From Hermatobates lingyangjiaoensis (taxonomy: Eukaryota > Arthropoda > Insecta > Hemiptera > Hermatobatidae), in NCBI GenBank assembly GCA_026182355.1, contig JAPFBL010000164.1, positions 620,001-684,000 on the forward strand: DNA of 64,000 nucleotides. Reading direction: 5' to 3'. How positions within the stretch are numbered: the first letter of the stretch is position 1; each line of letters begins with the position of its first letter. Positions 1 to 10,919 of this stretch are shown here, one piece after another. The notes beneath the pieces were generated by a model. That model had not been told where the DNA came from and did no database searches. It saw only the letters and a list, made by a program, of their open reading frames with translations. The position numbers were made by a program, and so were the translations under genes.

Positions 1-1015
1 GTATTTATAAAATAAGCTCAAAATATTTTTTTGTGTAAGTATTTTTGAAATTGATTGTGTTAATTTACTTTTGCGGTGGGTATAGTTTCCCTTATGGAAA
101 TGATTATTTAGCTGAAATTTATCAGTTTTGTTAAAATAGAACTTTTATCATTTCTAATGTAATAGAACTTTTCCAATATTGTAAGCTCATGAAAAATTAT
201 AGTTTTTAACTTAATAGAAAAGTTTAAGATCATCGACTCATTGGAGAAGTGGTTTACATGTGATAGTCTTGTTGTCATAAAAAACTGAAAAAGCACCTCC
301 CCCATGCTCAGTTATTACCCAAAATTAATAAAACTCTCAAACAGACAAAGGCTAACAACTAGATTTAATGACTGACAACTAGAGAGATTAATTGCAACAT
401 TCTCTCTAAACAAACACCCTTCACTCTGGAGAATGCCATAAACTATATGGTTGTTTGGTTTATGCTTATATAGTTCTGAGCATTTTATTGTTCTTACTTA
501 TCATAATCAAATCATTAAAAATCCTTTCTTTAAATTTCTTTTATTACACCATAAAAGAGGAATTCTGTTGTTTTTATTTTGAAAAAAAATGTTTAATTAA
601 TTGTAAACAAATCCGTCAATTGCAACAGGTACTGTTGTAATTAATGAGTTTTCAGTTTGTATTTCCTTTCAAATATGTTTCCTTTTGGAGTAATCAGAAT
701 TTTTTGAAACTTTTTTCGAGCATGCTAATTTTATTTTATTTCCTTATAAAATTGTCTACACCTACAATTAGCCGCTATGCGTTAACAAAAAAAATCTTGT
801 TAAATAGTAAAATTTACCAGAACTACCATTTCCTATTTACATAATTTAAAAAAAAGAGTACTAAGTTCATATATTTCTACATATTTAAATTCCTTTTTAT
901 TTATTTACACATGAAATAATATCATTTTTCTAATTTCTTATATTGGTTTAGGCATTGGTATGTATATATATATATATATGAAGTTTAAAGGACAATTCTT
1001 CAAAAATACGAATAT
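1..1015. other. AT-rich stretch without recognisable gene
   Basis: Only short AT-rich open frames occur here, with no recognisable domain or RNA. A short TA run lies near 962-980. Confidence 0.6.
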
Positions 1016-1016
1016 A

Positions 1017-1019
<3 letters not shown>

Positions 1020-1066
<47 letters not shown>
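1020..1066. repeat. (TA)n microsatellite
   Basis: Near-perfect TA dinucleotide run next to a family A pLTR unit. This is the same association seen at most hammerhead units in the window. Confidence 0.95.
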
Positions 1067-1067
<1 letters not shown>

Positions 1068-1185
1068 CCTTAAATTACACAAAGCACGACACAGAAAAGA
1101 GAATAAAAAGAACACTTACAGAATTTAATATTTCGAATATATATTATATATATATATTACTTGTATTATTATATTACATGTATAT

Positions 1186-1425
1186 ATATATACACTTTTT
1201 CGATGAAAATACGATCCGAAATGGACAAATACAGTTCAATGTACATAAAGAAACATAGAGAAATTAAAAACACAAACTTACAGTCTCTAATTTTCGGTTG
1301 AACCGTCTTCAGGAGAAATAAAGAAGGGAAACCAAGCGCACTGGAAGACGGTTCAACCGAAAATTAGAGACTGTAAGTTTGTGTTTTTAATTTCTCTATG
1401 TTTCTTTATTTACATTGAACTATAT
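1186..1425. mobile_element. Family A pLTR unit, inverted dimer
   Basis: Two copies of one unit face each other. The left copy (- strand, about 1186-1318) includes the outer end at 1186-1240, complementary to the family A tail at 35945-36025. The right copy (+) starts at about 1345 and ends near 1425. Arms of roughly 80 bp match closely around a centre of about 30 bp. Both outer ends run into TA-rich sequence. The left arm holds a complete hammerhead-like fold. The right arm begins inside it (AAGACGG), so the CUGA core is lost on that side. Assignment to PLE pLTRs rests on the fold and the TA context, because no coding part is attached here. Confidence 0.8.
1284..1316 (-). ncRNA. Hammerhead ribozyme motif, family A
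   Basis: Read on the - strand: stem I TCTC/GAGA, core CTGAAGA, one extra C, a stem II of about 3 bp (GGT/ACC), GAA, self-complementary stem III AATT, H17 = A, then GAGA. All invariant core positions (C3 U4 G5 A6, G8 A9, G12 A13 A14, A15.1-U16.1) are present. Stem III is too short for a stable monomer, as in known retroelement hammerheads that are thought to act as dimers. Activity is inferred. Confidence 0.72.
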
Positions 1426-1429
1426 ATAT

Positions 1430-2815
1430 ATTACAATATTATATTGTACAGCACATCATGTGATTTCAAAGTGGGGTTTTGGTAAGTCCCTATCTGATAC
1501 AGTTAGCTACTAGAAAGTTAGAAGGTGTAAATTTTAGTCAGCGGGATTGTCTTTGATCATATGTTTCCCTTTGACCACAGCAAATTAACTAAGCACCCAA
1601 TCAAACTTCCCTTTCCCTTTACATTTCAGTCAAATACTCTCCATCTGCCTTTCAACAGTATCGATTAAATGGTACCAACATCGAAAATCACATTACTCGT
1701 TTTCTTTTAATTATAGGTTTGAAGAAAAAAAACTACTTTTTATTTTGATATAATAATTTAAGTATATAAATTTAACTCATCTATCATATTTATCATTATT
1801 TTGTTATAATAAAGAATGATTCATCTATTTTTATATACATATTAAAAAAAACATCTGGACCAGGACTTTTAGAATTATACACTATTTGATATCATCGATA
1901 TTTGCATATATGACAGATTTTTTTAATTATTGGATAAAACAGAATCAATGTTTAGACCATTCCAACTATTGTTCTTTCTTTTTATATACCTACTTATTTA
2001 CACTTGTTTATATGTAACTGACCTTCTACCTAATTAAAAACTTTGTGGCTATGAGACTAATCATGCTATTTGATAGAAGATTACAAAGTTTGAAATAAAA
2101 ATAGCCATTCTTAGAAGGAGAACCGTATAATTTTTACACGGTTCTACAGAAAATAAAATTATTTCAATAAGTATTTATTAAAGAAATAAAATTGTCTATC
2201 AAATCAAAAAACAATGCATTAATTAATAGATTATCTTGAAAGTTATAAAGTTAATTTAAAGTTTTCCCTTTCTAAAATTTGGAAGGAATGATTATTTTGA
2301 GATACTCTGGTCTAGGAAAACTTCTTTAATTTATAAGCCAGTGCAAGGGTATTTTTTCTTTTGTTGTACTATTTAGGGTTTTGTGGGAAGGAAGATAGAA
2401 CTAATCCAAAGACAGGGAGATTATTTGTGTGGGTGGAAGCGCCGGCCGACTCTAATTCCTTCAGTGAGCTTCTAAATCCCTCCCTTCGTCTTGTACAGTT
2501 TCAAGATTGAGCTAATTTTAACAATTTAGGCATCTTCTTTATCTTATTCAAATACAAAAAAAAAAAAAGAATAATCATAAATCTTTCTACTAAGGTTATA
2601 GAGAAGCAATTATGGAAATATTCCAAACAAATTGATATATTTCAAATTGCGTGTTACACTTTGAAACTTTGTTATTGCAAATAAAATCATTTACTCTGTT
2701 AAAAAAATAGATGTGAAAGTAACATATTTTAACTCCGGTTAAAATATTGATATCATATTTTCAAAGAAATTAAACGTGTTTTGATTTGCCCTGAGTTCAA
2801 TAAAAATGTTATCTC
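1430..2815. other. AT-rich stretch, no gene seen
   Basis: No coding frame, RNA fold or mobile-element end recognised. Near 2400-2500 there is a slightly GC-richer patch with no assignable identity. Confidence 0.5.
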
Positions 2816-2819
2816 AAGT

Positions 2820-2840
2820 ATGTGTGTTTGTGTGTTTGTT

Positions 2841-2896
<56 letters not shown>

Positions 2897-2912
2897 TGTG
2901 TGTGTTTGTGTG
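2820..2912 (+). repeat. (TG)n microsatellite
   Basis: Imperfect TG run with TTTG interruptions. The open frames across it (Cys-Val repeats) are artefacts of the repeat. Confidence 0.95.
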
Positions 2913-2979
2913 TTGTAAGTACATGCATGTGTGTGAGTAAGTATCTCAAAAATTTTATTCAGTGTTATGTGAATGTGTC

Positions 2980-3050
2980 TAGACTAGGCGTGCTCAATAT
3001 GTCGATCACAATCTACCAGTTGATCGCCAAAGTATTAATGGTAAATCGGA
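2980..3050 (+). repeat. Possible hAT-type terminal fragment
   Basis: The stretch with GGCGTGCTCAATATGTCGAT and a complementary GATC-rich follow-up resembles hAT transposon ends that open with a GTGCTCAA-like motif and a palindromic CGATC tract. No partner end or target duplication was found. Weak call. Confidence 0.25.
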
Positions 3051-3371
3051 TGATTGAAAAAAAATTAATATTAAAACATTAAAAATTAACATCAACCTAT
3101 AACACTGTATCATCCTGCATAACTGTCTAATATACAGTCGATGGCCAGTCGAATCAATTGTGGTTTTTGTTATACATAAGTGACTGTGTAAAGGCAAAAG
3201 TAGCTCTAAGTGCAGTAAAGCTAATAAACTAGTCATTGAGTTGGCTCTTACACTTCTTTTAAAATTAAGAAAATGTTATAAAAATGAATAGACTGGGTCA
3301 GGAAAGAAGAAAAGAAAGTATCACTATATATGAAATGGGAAGAAAAGTTTTTTTTTTTGATGAAATATTAC

Positions 3372-3562
3372 ATATTTATATATAACAAGATTTCAGATAA
3401 ACACGTGAAATAACAATCAATGATCAAACAACAATATGAAATGGGAAAACAAGACTAAGATCTTTCAATCGTAACAAGCAGTCTTCGTCAGAGTTGGGTT
3501 TTTGACTCTGACGAAGACCGCTTGTTACGGTAGAAAGATCTTAGTTTCGTTTTCCCATTTCA
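3372..3562. mobile_element. Family B pLTR unit, inverted dimer
   Basis: The left copy is on the - strand (about 3372-3495), the right on the + strand (about 3497-3562). The arms share the hammerhead core and the tail GTTTTCCCATTTC. The centre is GTTGGGTTTT-like and only a few bases long, so the transcript would form a long hairpin. The right copy lacks the usual GTGGTTTGATCA end and continues into unrelated sequence (AACTGGCCCAAACT), part of which recurs inverted at 3625-3642. Confidence 0.8.
3504..3546 (+). ncRNA. Hammerhead ribozyme motif, family B (right arm)
   Basis: Stem I GACT, core CTGACGA, one extra A, stem II GACCG/CGGTA with a 7-nt loop, GAA, stem III AGATCT, H17 = T, return AGTT (one mismatch to GACT). 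The mate on the - strand occupies 3453-3495. Confidence 0.68.
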
Positions 3563-3754
3563 ACTGGCCCAAACTATTTAGTTAGTTCTTAAATAGTGTT
3601 AGAATGTGTAGTTATGAAAAGAAAAGTTTGGGCCAGTTGATTTTTTTATTCTCCGAGGAACTGAGAAGAGCCTGTAGGACATGAGAAAAACTCTCAAAAA
3701 ATGTAACCAAGCATGAAATTGGCATACAATTTTTAGAAACATATACTCGTATAT

Positions 3755-4036
3755 ATATATATAAAGATTTCACATAAACACGTGAAATAACAATCAATGA
3801 TCAAACCACAATAAGAAATGGGAAAACAAGACTAAGATATTTCAACCGTAACAAGCGGTTTTCGTCAGAGTCAAAAACCCAACTAAACACTAAAACCCTC
3901 CCACTCTTCTCAACTCCTCACCAGATGTTTTCTGCATCTAGTGTTTAGTTAGATTTTTGACTCTGACAAAGACCGCTTGTTACGGTTGAAAGATCTTAGT
4001 CTTGTTTTCCCATTTCTTATTGTGGTTTGATCATAT
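3755..4036. mobile_element. Family B pLTR unit, inverted dimer with longer centre
   Basis: Left copy (-) about 3755-3880, right copy (+) about 3937-4036, ending GTGGTTTGATCA and then (TA)n. The centre (about 3880-3940) holds a CTCCCACTC-type stretch that recurs upstream of the family B unit at 31.97 kb, so it represents element sequence upstream of the ribozyme. Hammerhead folds lie at 3830-3872 (-) and 3959-4001 (+). In the right copy the core reads CTGACAA, losing the essential G8, so it is probably inactive. Confidence 0.8.
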
Positions 4037-4169
4037 ATATATATATATATGATGTTCGTCAGTTTGTTTGCTCACCAATTTTCCGTGGAGATAGATACCT
4101 GAAATTATTACAAACTTTACTTTTATTGTGATTAACATTGTTTTTGTCGTATTACATAATAACAAATCG

Positions 4170-4275
4170 TATTAGGGGGTCAGGGTAGCCCAGTGGCTTG
4201 CGTACTCTCCTCGACTTGCTACAATATTATTTAATAATATTTATCATTAGGGGTACAGGGTAGCCTTTAATATAT
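4170..4275 (+). repeat. tRNA-SINE head fragments, two partial copies
   Basis: GGGTAGCCCAGTGGCTTGCG at about 4185 resembles the A-box half of the tRNA-derived SINEs elsewhere in the window. A second shorter GGGTAGCC piece follows near 4257 after AT-rich sequence. No B box or tail is seen. Fragmentary. Confidence 0.45.
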
Positions 4276-4279
4276 AATA

Positions 4280-5183
4280 AACTATTACATTAGAGGTTAA
4301 AAGTGAATAATTTTATAAATAAACTTTAATACAACTGTCAGATAAAATGCGTATATTCTAAGGTAATATTATAAAAATACATTCCTTTCATTTATGTTAT
4401 TTTATGTTGGGTAAATAAATTGAATTTTCAATATAGAAGTTTTGTTTTAAACATACAATACTTTGTTTTGTTTTAAATATATTTGATTGTGAATATAACT
4501 TGAATTGATATTTTTTTTTATTATGGCATAAAATAAATTATTTTTTTTATTTTAAATTATTTTTATTTTGCTAAATATACTTACTGGGCATATATCTTGA
4601 ATCATGTTAAGAATACTATATCAAGAGCTTGGGGCATTTAAGAATCTGTTTCCGTGCCTTAATAACAAGAGACAACAATTAAAATTATCCCTGTTAATCA
4701 TGTAAAGTGAATTTATTTCACTAACTATTGGTATAATTTCTGAGTGACACAAAGTGTTACGGGTAGTCTAGTATCATCATTAAGTGTAAGAATCCTCAAT
4801 ATATTTCTAAATAAATACAGGCGGTAAATCATTGTAATTTGTTCATTTCATAAGTAGCTTGCAAGCAGAAGATGTGTGAGCACCCCTGGTGTAGACAATA
4901 CCTGACAGGAAATATAAGACAGGGTTGTTAAGCAGCACAGTGTTGACAGAGTAATGATGCTGAATACCACCTGATGAAAATAGAATCCGTTTAAGAATCA
5001 TTTAAACTTGAAGACAAGACAGCTGACATGTATATTGAGAAATGTATATTGGGCAATCACGGATAACTTCACCTGTAGGACCTAATCAACATTCTTGCCA
5101 CAGTCCCCTGCATCAACAGTTTTTTAATTAGTCAACATCTCTCCAGTCGCTCAATCTCTAATTACATTCTCTTTAATTCAATA
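4280..5183. other. AT-rich stretch, no gene seen
   Basis: Low-complexity T-rich and A-rich DNA. No ORF or RNA recognised. Confidence 0.5.
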
Positions 5184-5209
5184 CTTCTCTCTCTCTCTCT
5201 CTCTCTCTC
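5184..5209 (+). repeat. (CT)n microsatellite
   Basis: Pure CT dinucleotide run of about 26 bases. Confidence 0.95.
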
Positions 5210-5504
5210 AATTCTAATAATTTATTATAGGCTTAGTTCTGTTTGCATAATGCTACTTAATAATACTTCTTTATAAAGAAGAAGAAAAAAAATAGTAAGA
5301 ACGAGTGTGAAATCTTTAACAGTAAATCTTTTAGTTTATGGAATTTTGTCACGTATTGAGCTGTTATGAAATTATGTGAAAGTTTTGAACTACTCTTGCA
5401 GGATTTCAGAAAGAATTGGAGAAAGATATTCCATCTATGAGAGACGTCTGTTATGTGGAATGCAATACTGCAATTTTATATAAATATGTACATATATCAA
5501 CGTC

Positions 5505-6010
5505 TACGTCCAAAGTAAGAACAATTTTTTTTTTATTTTGGACTATTTTTTTTAAGTATTTTTCTAAACTTCGAAACTATTTTTTTCCACTCAGGTTTTT
5601 TTTAATGAGTTGAGAAAACCTGAGTGGAAAAAATAGTTTCGAAGTTTAGAAAAATACTTCAAAAAAATAGTCCAAAATAAAAAAAATTGTCAAAAAAATA
5701 CTCCAAAAAATACTCTACACAACCATCTTAACGAATACAGCTCTTTTTGCTTGAAAGAACATAATATTTTTTCTGATTTCTTACTTTCAGCCAACGGCCA
5801 ATACCATGTTGAATACACCGGTTCTCGTCCAAAGTAAGAAATCAGAAAAAATATTATGTTCTTTCAAGCAAAAAGAGCTGTATTCGTTAAGATGGTTGTG
5901 TGGAGTATTTTTTTGGACAATTTTTTTTTATTTTGGACTATTTTTTTGAAGTATTTTTCTAAACTTCGAAACCATTTTTTTCCACTCAGGTTTTCTCAAC
6001 TCATTAAATA
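5505..6010. repeat. Nested inverted repeat, three arms
   Basis: A block with TTCTAAACTTCGAAAC appears in + orientation at about 5505-5600, inverted at about 5608-5690, and again + at about 5920-6005. A second block (GTAAGAAATCAGAAAAAATA and its flank) is inverted between about 5700-5790 and 5830-5920 around a centre near 5790-5830. The result is a large hairpin of about 180-bp arms plus one extra arm. No hammerhead core and no (TA)n are seen, so it differs from the pLTR dimers. It may be a foldback element or a PLE flank, since a PLE RT scrap lies just downstream. Confidence 0.7.
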
Positions 6011-6168
6011 TGAACGATTTCTATTTTCGACATGTTTCGGCCGAAACAAGATAAAATATAAATCTTAAGAAGTATGGTTAGTTAATGTTTCAGTTCAAAA
6101 CTCTAAGTGGAACAAATTTAAGGAGTCTACGAGGAATTTAAGGAGTCTCGTATTACTATTGTCTTTTT

Positions 6169-6357
6169 CTATTGCAAATTGAATAGATGACACAAAGGTG
6201 TTGAGGTACCCAAAAATATACCAACATTTTCACCATTTGTCCAAATACATAAAACATAGTTAATATAGCAAAGCCATTTGGCCTTGTTAGATATGTAAGT
6301 GATCTCAAAATATTCCAGATAAATATTGCTTAAAACAGCAGCGAGACAATTCCCCAT
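6169..6357 (-). pseudogene. PLE reverse transcriptase fragment (palm)
   Basis: The 62-residue frame opens MGNCLAAVLSNIYLEYFE, which fits the PLE reverse-transcriptase palm block just before the catalytic box. It continues WLCYINYVLCIW, where active elements have a Y-x-D-D box after a W-x-R-Y-V-like run. Here the aspartates are replaced (Y-I-N-Y), so this copy cannot be catalytic. Downstream residues (GIFLG, then a leucine-rich stretch) match the region where a linker precedes the thumb. The piece is bounded by stops and is a dead remnant. The identification comes from recalled family motifs and not from an alignment. Confidence 0.6.
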
Positions 6358-6359
6358 AA

Positions 6360-7380
6360 TATAATTAACAATATTATATTATTGACTACTGGCTTAATAT
6401 CAATGACAGTGTGAATATTGAAATTGGAATATTATCCAACATTAATTAATTAATATTAAATATTAATCTTAATTTTGTTAGCTGTCTTAAAGGTTATTAT
6501 AGTGCTACTATATTTAGTGTCAATCACTGTATCCATATTGTTAATAATATTAGGATATTATTTCAACGTGCTTTATAATCTTGTAGTTGATCTACAGTTT
6601 TTCAATTTTGTTCTATATTCTAATAGACTAACAAAAAATATAAATAAAAAATTGGTATAAACAAAAAGGGAAGTTCTTCTGCTAAAAACATCAGTTATAG
6701 GCTCAAGAACTTGAAATGAATGCATTATTCAGTCAAGTGTATCACTCTGTTACATTTGAAAAATTAAGTCATCCATCAGTTCTAAGAGGACATGATGTCC
6801 TCTTACATACCTCCCTACAGTACTTCTTTTTTTTTTATAGAAGTAATGTTACCTATTCAATTGATAAGTTAATTTAAATAAAGACTTATTTTATGTCCTT
6901 TCTAACAAACATGTTGTTTTTCTATGAATATGTAAATAACGTCTGCTCTTAATGCTATAAAATACAAAGTTACGAGCAACAGAATCCAATTTATAAACTA
7001 ATTGACTGATTCATTTGCTCAAGTTCTAATTTTTATTTACAATTTACATTTTATAACAGTAATACGTTCTTATCTTTTAGTAATAGGAGATTAGAAGGTT
7101 TTAGTTGCCTTTAATGTATTTCGGACATTAAATAGAAGTAAATAAAAATTTAAATAAACATTCTTTTCTAACTAATATGAAGGACTGTGTTTTCTATCAA
7201 TTTTATAATGTAGAAAATTAAAAGTACATCCAAGATGAATCATAATTCATTAAAATATGAAATAAACTACTATAGTTATTAAGAGATAAAATGTTATATA
7301 TATCTATGAATGCCCTTATGCAAGAATTTAAAATATATATATTTTTTAACCATAAATATGTTAATGTAGCAGATTATTAT
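6360..7380. other. AT-rich stretch, no gene seen
   Basis: Only AT-rich chance frames. No element ends or RNA folds recognised. Confidence 0.5.
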
Positions 7381-7384
7381 TAAA

Positions 7385-7590
7385 AAAAATTGGTGCCAAA
7401 TTTTATTGGCAGTAATTTTTAATATTAAATTAGTGCCAATTATTAAAATTAGTATCAAATAAAATTAGTTTTCATTATCAAAATTGGTGCCAAATAACAA
7501 ATGAGCCAAATTTTCGGTACCCAGAACAGCACTAAAGGTGAAAGCCCATGCGTGTTTTCTTTGGAAACATGGCTGTAAATTGGATGCATA
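7385..7590 (-). repeat. Dispersed protein-like repeat (AHLLFGTNF copy 1)
   Basis: On the - strand the frame reads FSAVLGTENLAHLLFGTNF. Two further copies on the + strand (33.8 and 43.7 kb) keep the same reading frame and a similar peptide. Between 7385 and 7500 the TTTGGCACCAATTTT word recurs in degenerate form, suggesting a small tandem array. I do not recognise the protein family. It may be a scrap of a transposon ORF. Confidence 0.5.
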
Positions 7591-7648
7591 ACAGACAATG
7601 GAATACTGTCTTATATTATATGTGGAATAATATTCCACATATTCCATA

Positions 7649-7785
7649 CAAAGATTTCACATAAATACGTGAAATAACAATCAGTGATCAAACCACAATA
7701 TGAAATGGATACGAGACTAATGTCTTCCAACCGTAACAAGCTTGTTATCTTAGTCTTGTTTTCCCATTTCATATTGTGGTTTGAT
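7649..7785. mobile_element. Family B inverted dimer with target-site duplication
   Basis: A 137-bp insert lies between two exact 11-bp copies of CATATTCCATA (7638-7648 and 7786-7796). The left part is the - strand unit starting CAAAGATTTCACATAAA; the right part is the + strand unit ending GTGGTTTGATC. The two are fused at ACCGTAACAAGCTTGTTA, inside the ribozyme stem II loop, so neither arm has a complete hammerhead. The exact duplication indicates that the dimer inserted as one unit. Confidence 0.82.
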
Positions 7786-7799
7786 CATATTCCATATGG

Positions 7800-8334
7800 G
7801 GAATATTATTATATAATTTCCATTATATAAACAAATATAAACGCCAATTTGAGACTTTTACAGTTTTTTGAAAAGTTGAAACCTTATATGACTTTACTGA
7901 GAAATGTACTTTCAGTAAATGTTGTTGAGATTAAAACGTATAATCGACTATGTACATTCAGATTTTCTTTTTCAGACAGTCGTTCTCATAGCAATTGTTT
8001 GTAAATATTTTGCAGTACATTGTTTAACTTTTAAATCTGCATAAATAAAAGAAAAGTTTTGTCTGTACATTGCTTAGAACTGATTTATTTCAAGTTATCT
8101 TTACGATTCACACATTAGAGAAACCGAATGTTGCTTACTCAAGAGTCAAGTCTGTTCTTCCATGCACCTGATGGACAAACAGCTAATGTGGTGTATACAG
8201 AGGCACTTACTTAACACTTTTTCTTTTCCTCCAAAGTAGTACTCCTACTTGGATGGAGTTTATTGTAATATTTTCACATACTCCATTTTTTATATTACAT
8301 GGGTATCGTTACACTATGTTATATGAAATCTATG
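7800..8334. other. AT-rich stretch, no gene seen
   Basis: No gene, RNA or element end recognised. Confidence 0.5.
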
Positions 8335-8403
8335 TTAAGACCGCTTGTTACGGTAGAAATATCTTAACCTTTTCTTTTCATTTCATATTGTGGTTTAATC
8401 ATA
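8335..8403 (+). mobile_element. Family B unit, 5'-truncated solo copy
   Basis: Starts inside stem I/II (AGACCGCTTGTTACGG), keeps the GAAA-like box and tail, and ends GTGGTTTAATCATAC before a TA-rich run. The CTGACGA core is missing. Confidence 0.75.
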
Positions 8404-8409
8404 CATACA

Positions 8410-8985
8410 TATGTATATACGTAAAATGTCTCGAATTGTTTCCAATTTTTCCAGTTAATGTGTAACAATCAGTAATAAATATGTACATAAAACACTCAGA
8501 GACTTAACACTGTGACAATGAATATATTTTCCTATTCTATAATTTTCTAATAATATTTTGAAATATCACGTATCATCTCTGAATTTTTGTAAAATACCCT
8601 TCAAAAGATGGGAACGTCTGCTAGTTGCTTATAATGTTTACAGATTTAGTTACAGATAGCATGAGAAGTCTTCTATATAAAGCTTGCTAAAACAAAATTA
8701 ACTATACTAGTTTTGTCTGTCAGTAGTTTATATACAGGGAATACAGTAATTTTAAAGCCATAGAAAAAGGTGCCTGAAAATTGCTTCATATATATTAACA
8801 CTGTTTTGTTTAGTTACAAATGAACTAATTTCTAAATTTTTTTAGAACTTTACCAAAAAAATTTAAAATAAAAGTACAACTTTTTGAATAAAATTGGATG
8901 TCATTTACATATTTCTATAGTGTAAACGAAACATTCAGAGAAGTGCAATGTTACATATCGATCTTACATGGAGAGTCTTAATGTT
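8410..8985. other. AT-rich stretch, no gene seen
   Basis: Nothing recognisable beyond chance frames. Confidence 0.5.
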
Positions 8986-10240
8986 TCTCTACTCGAGTTT
9001 ATTGGGAGGTGTGATCTTTGGGATCCCTTTTTGAGGCGATAAACTAAACTGAACTCAGTTCGAAGGCAGATGTTAAAAATGGTGTTGGAGGCATAAAGAA
9101 CAGAATCAGCCCAGCGCAGTTGATTGCCGGGAAAACCGGTAATGCTGTTGCCTACAGATAACAAATATTTTAAAATTAAGAGAGATATTCCATCTGAAAG
9201 AATTATATTGACCACCCTTGACGTTAAGCGAAAAACAAATGTATTAGGAGTAACATTTGTTCGGATCACCGATCCCGAACATTGTAAATTCAATATTTCA
9301 TTGTATAAGCAAGTATGCCTGCACCAGAAAACATCTGATTAAAAAGTGGCATAAAATACACAATGCCTATTTTAAATAGGCATTTAAAATGTAGTGAGAG
9401 ACGGAAAACACTAGGTGATGGACATAACTACCCACCCAACAACAGAGACATCATCGAAAAAACTTCATAAAACAAATTTTCAGACCGTAAAACATGTAAT
9501 GCCGTCAAAATCTCGAGATCGATTTTTTCACGACCACTATACTTTACAGTAAAGTAAAAAGTAAAGCACGTACTAATAAAGTATAAACTATATGATACAA
9601 AGTACAATCTAGAGATAGAAGTATTTAATTTTGTGGAGGATCTCTGCAGATGCGTTTCAGAGGTTAAGACCCCTAAATCATACGATTTCTAGACCAAATC
9701 TCTAGCAGGAAAATAATATATGTGACAAAAAGATTTATGTTTCAACAGTTAATGATTTTTTCAAATAAATTAAATTTCGCCAAATCAATTCTTTTTAAAT
9801 ATAATTATTGACGTTACTAATTATAACCCATTGATTGGGTTATTTGTCTTTGGCTTAGATGCTCTGGCGGCTTTCGCTCATGACACCCACCGTGGGCACT
9901 TTGCGGCTCCCTCAGTTATTTGTTTTGGGACGTGGAATGTGCTGAAAGGGCAAACACGTTAAGAAAAAAGCGTTGACTTGTTCTGATTTATTTCTGGAAT
10001 ACCTGAGAGTTTTGGTAACACTTAATGAAATAAAAGTCATATGACATTGTAAATGTTCGGGACCGGTGTCTCAGAATCGGCTCTATGGAACGATCCAACT
10101 TCATAACATTCAATATTTCATAGTATGAGCAAGTATGCCTGCACCAGAAAACATCTGATTAAAAAGTGGCATAAAATACTCAATTCCTCAACAGGTAGAA
10201 TCAACACGATTGATATTGCAGTCAATGAGCCCAGATTGTG
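8986..10240 (+). repeat. Unclassified composite repeat with direct copies
   Basis: A block at about 9285-9365 (CAAGTATGCCTGCACCAGAA and flanks) recurs in the same orientation at about 10110-10190. In one + frame both copies encode KYACTRKHLIKKWHKI; the second continues LNSSTGRINTIDIAVNEPRL without a stop. Upstream, 9124-9342 holds a 72-residue open frame (MPGKPVMLLPTDNKYF...) in a different frame. This looks like decayed transposon coding sequence, but I cannot assign a family. Overlapping the gap between copies is one arm of the inverted repeat listed next. Confidence 0.45.
9379..9597 (+). repeat. Left arm of about 220-bp inverted repeat
   Basis: Pairs with 10604-10826 at high but imperfect identity. 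Shared words include AAAACACTAGGTGATGGACA, TCTCGAGAT and ACTTTACTTTT-type palindromes. The right arm lies within an open - frame (10722-10919, TRKTLGDGHTHQPTNTDIVE), and the left arm reads a matching peptide with stops. The arms flank about 1 kb containing the second direct copy. Confidence 0.65.
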
Positions 10241-10603
10241 ATGTATAAACCAAAACATCCTTTTTAATTATTGTTCGTTACAATATTTCCAATATTTAAT
10301 GTTTAATTATTTCATGAATCTATATACATATATAAACAAAAATAAATTGTTCATGAGGAGAATACACTGAAAGACTGACACAACTCACTTTTATTTACCG
10401 ACTTTCGTGATCAAAGATACATAAATTAAATAAAACGATTCCACGAACTAATTAAACTAAATTCATAGAAAAAACACATAAAAGAGATCACAAAAATTGA
10501 CTACTATATTTTGGCCTCTCAATCATTTAGTTTATATATAAAAGAAATGACCATAAAAATTAGTGCTTTAAAAAGTTGAGTTATTAAAAACTATAAATGT
10601 AGG

Positions 10604-10826
10604 ATCACATAGTTTATACTCTATCGGTACGTGCTTTACTTTTTACTTACTAAAAGTAAAGTATAGTGATTGTGAAAAAATTTGATCTCGAGATTTTGAC
10701 TGAATTACATGTTTTAAGGTCTCAAAATTTGATGTATGAAGTTTTTTCGACGATGTCTGTGTTGGTGGGTTGATGGGTATGTCCATCACCTAGTGTTTTC
10801 CGTGTCTCACTACATTTTAAAAGCCT
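10604..10826 (-). repeat. Right arm of about 220-bp inverted repeat
   Basis: Complementary to 9379-9597. Followed by a T-rich run at about 10828-10840. A 65-residue - frame crosses it. No domain recognised; possibly the terminal portion of an unclassified DNA transposon or a foldback element. Confidence 0.65.
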
Positions 10827-10919
10827 TTTTTTTTTTTTTGGATAACTCTTGAAAGTTATTAGGCCTTTTCCATTTCTTTTACTCCTTTTAGCAGTAATTT
10901 TCTTGATTATAGTGCCCAT

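Noticed and set aside
3130..3240. tRNA or snRNA gene candidates in non-repeat stretches
   Set aside because: No cloverleaf, Sm site or promoter-box pattern could be assembled here or elsewhere outside SINE heads and the 46-kb cluster.
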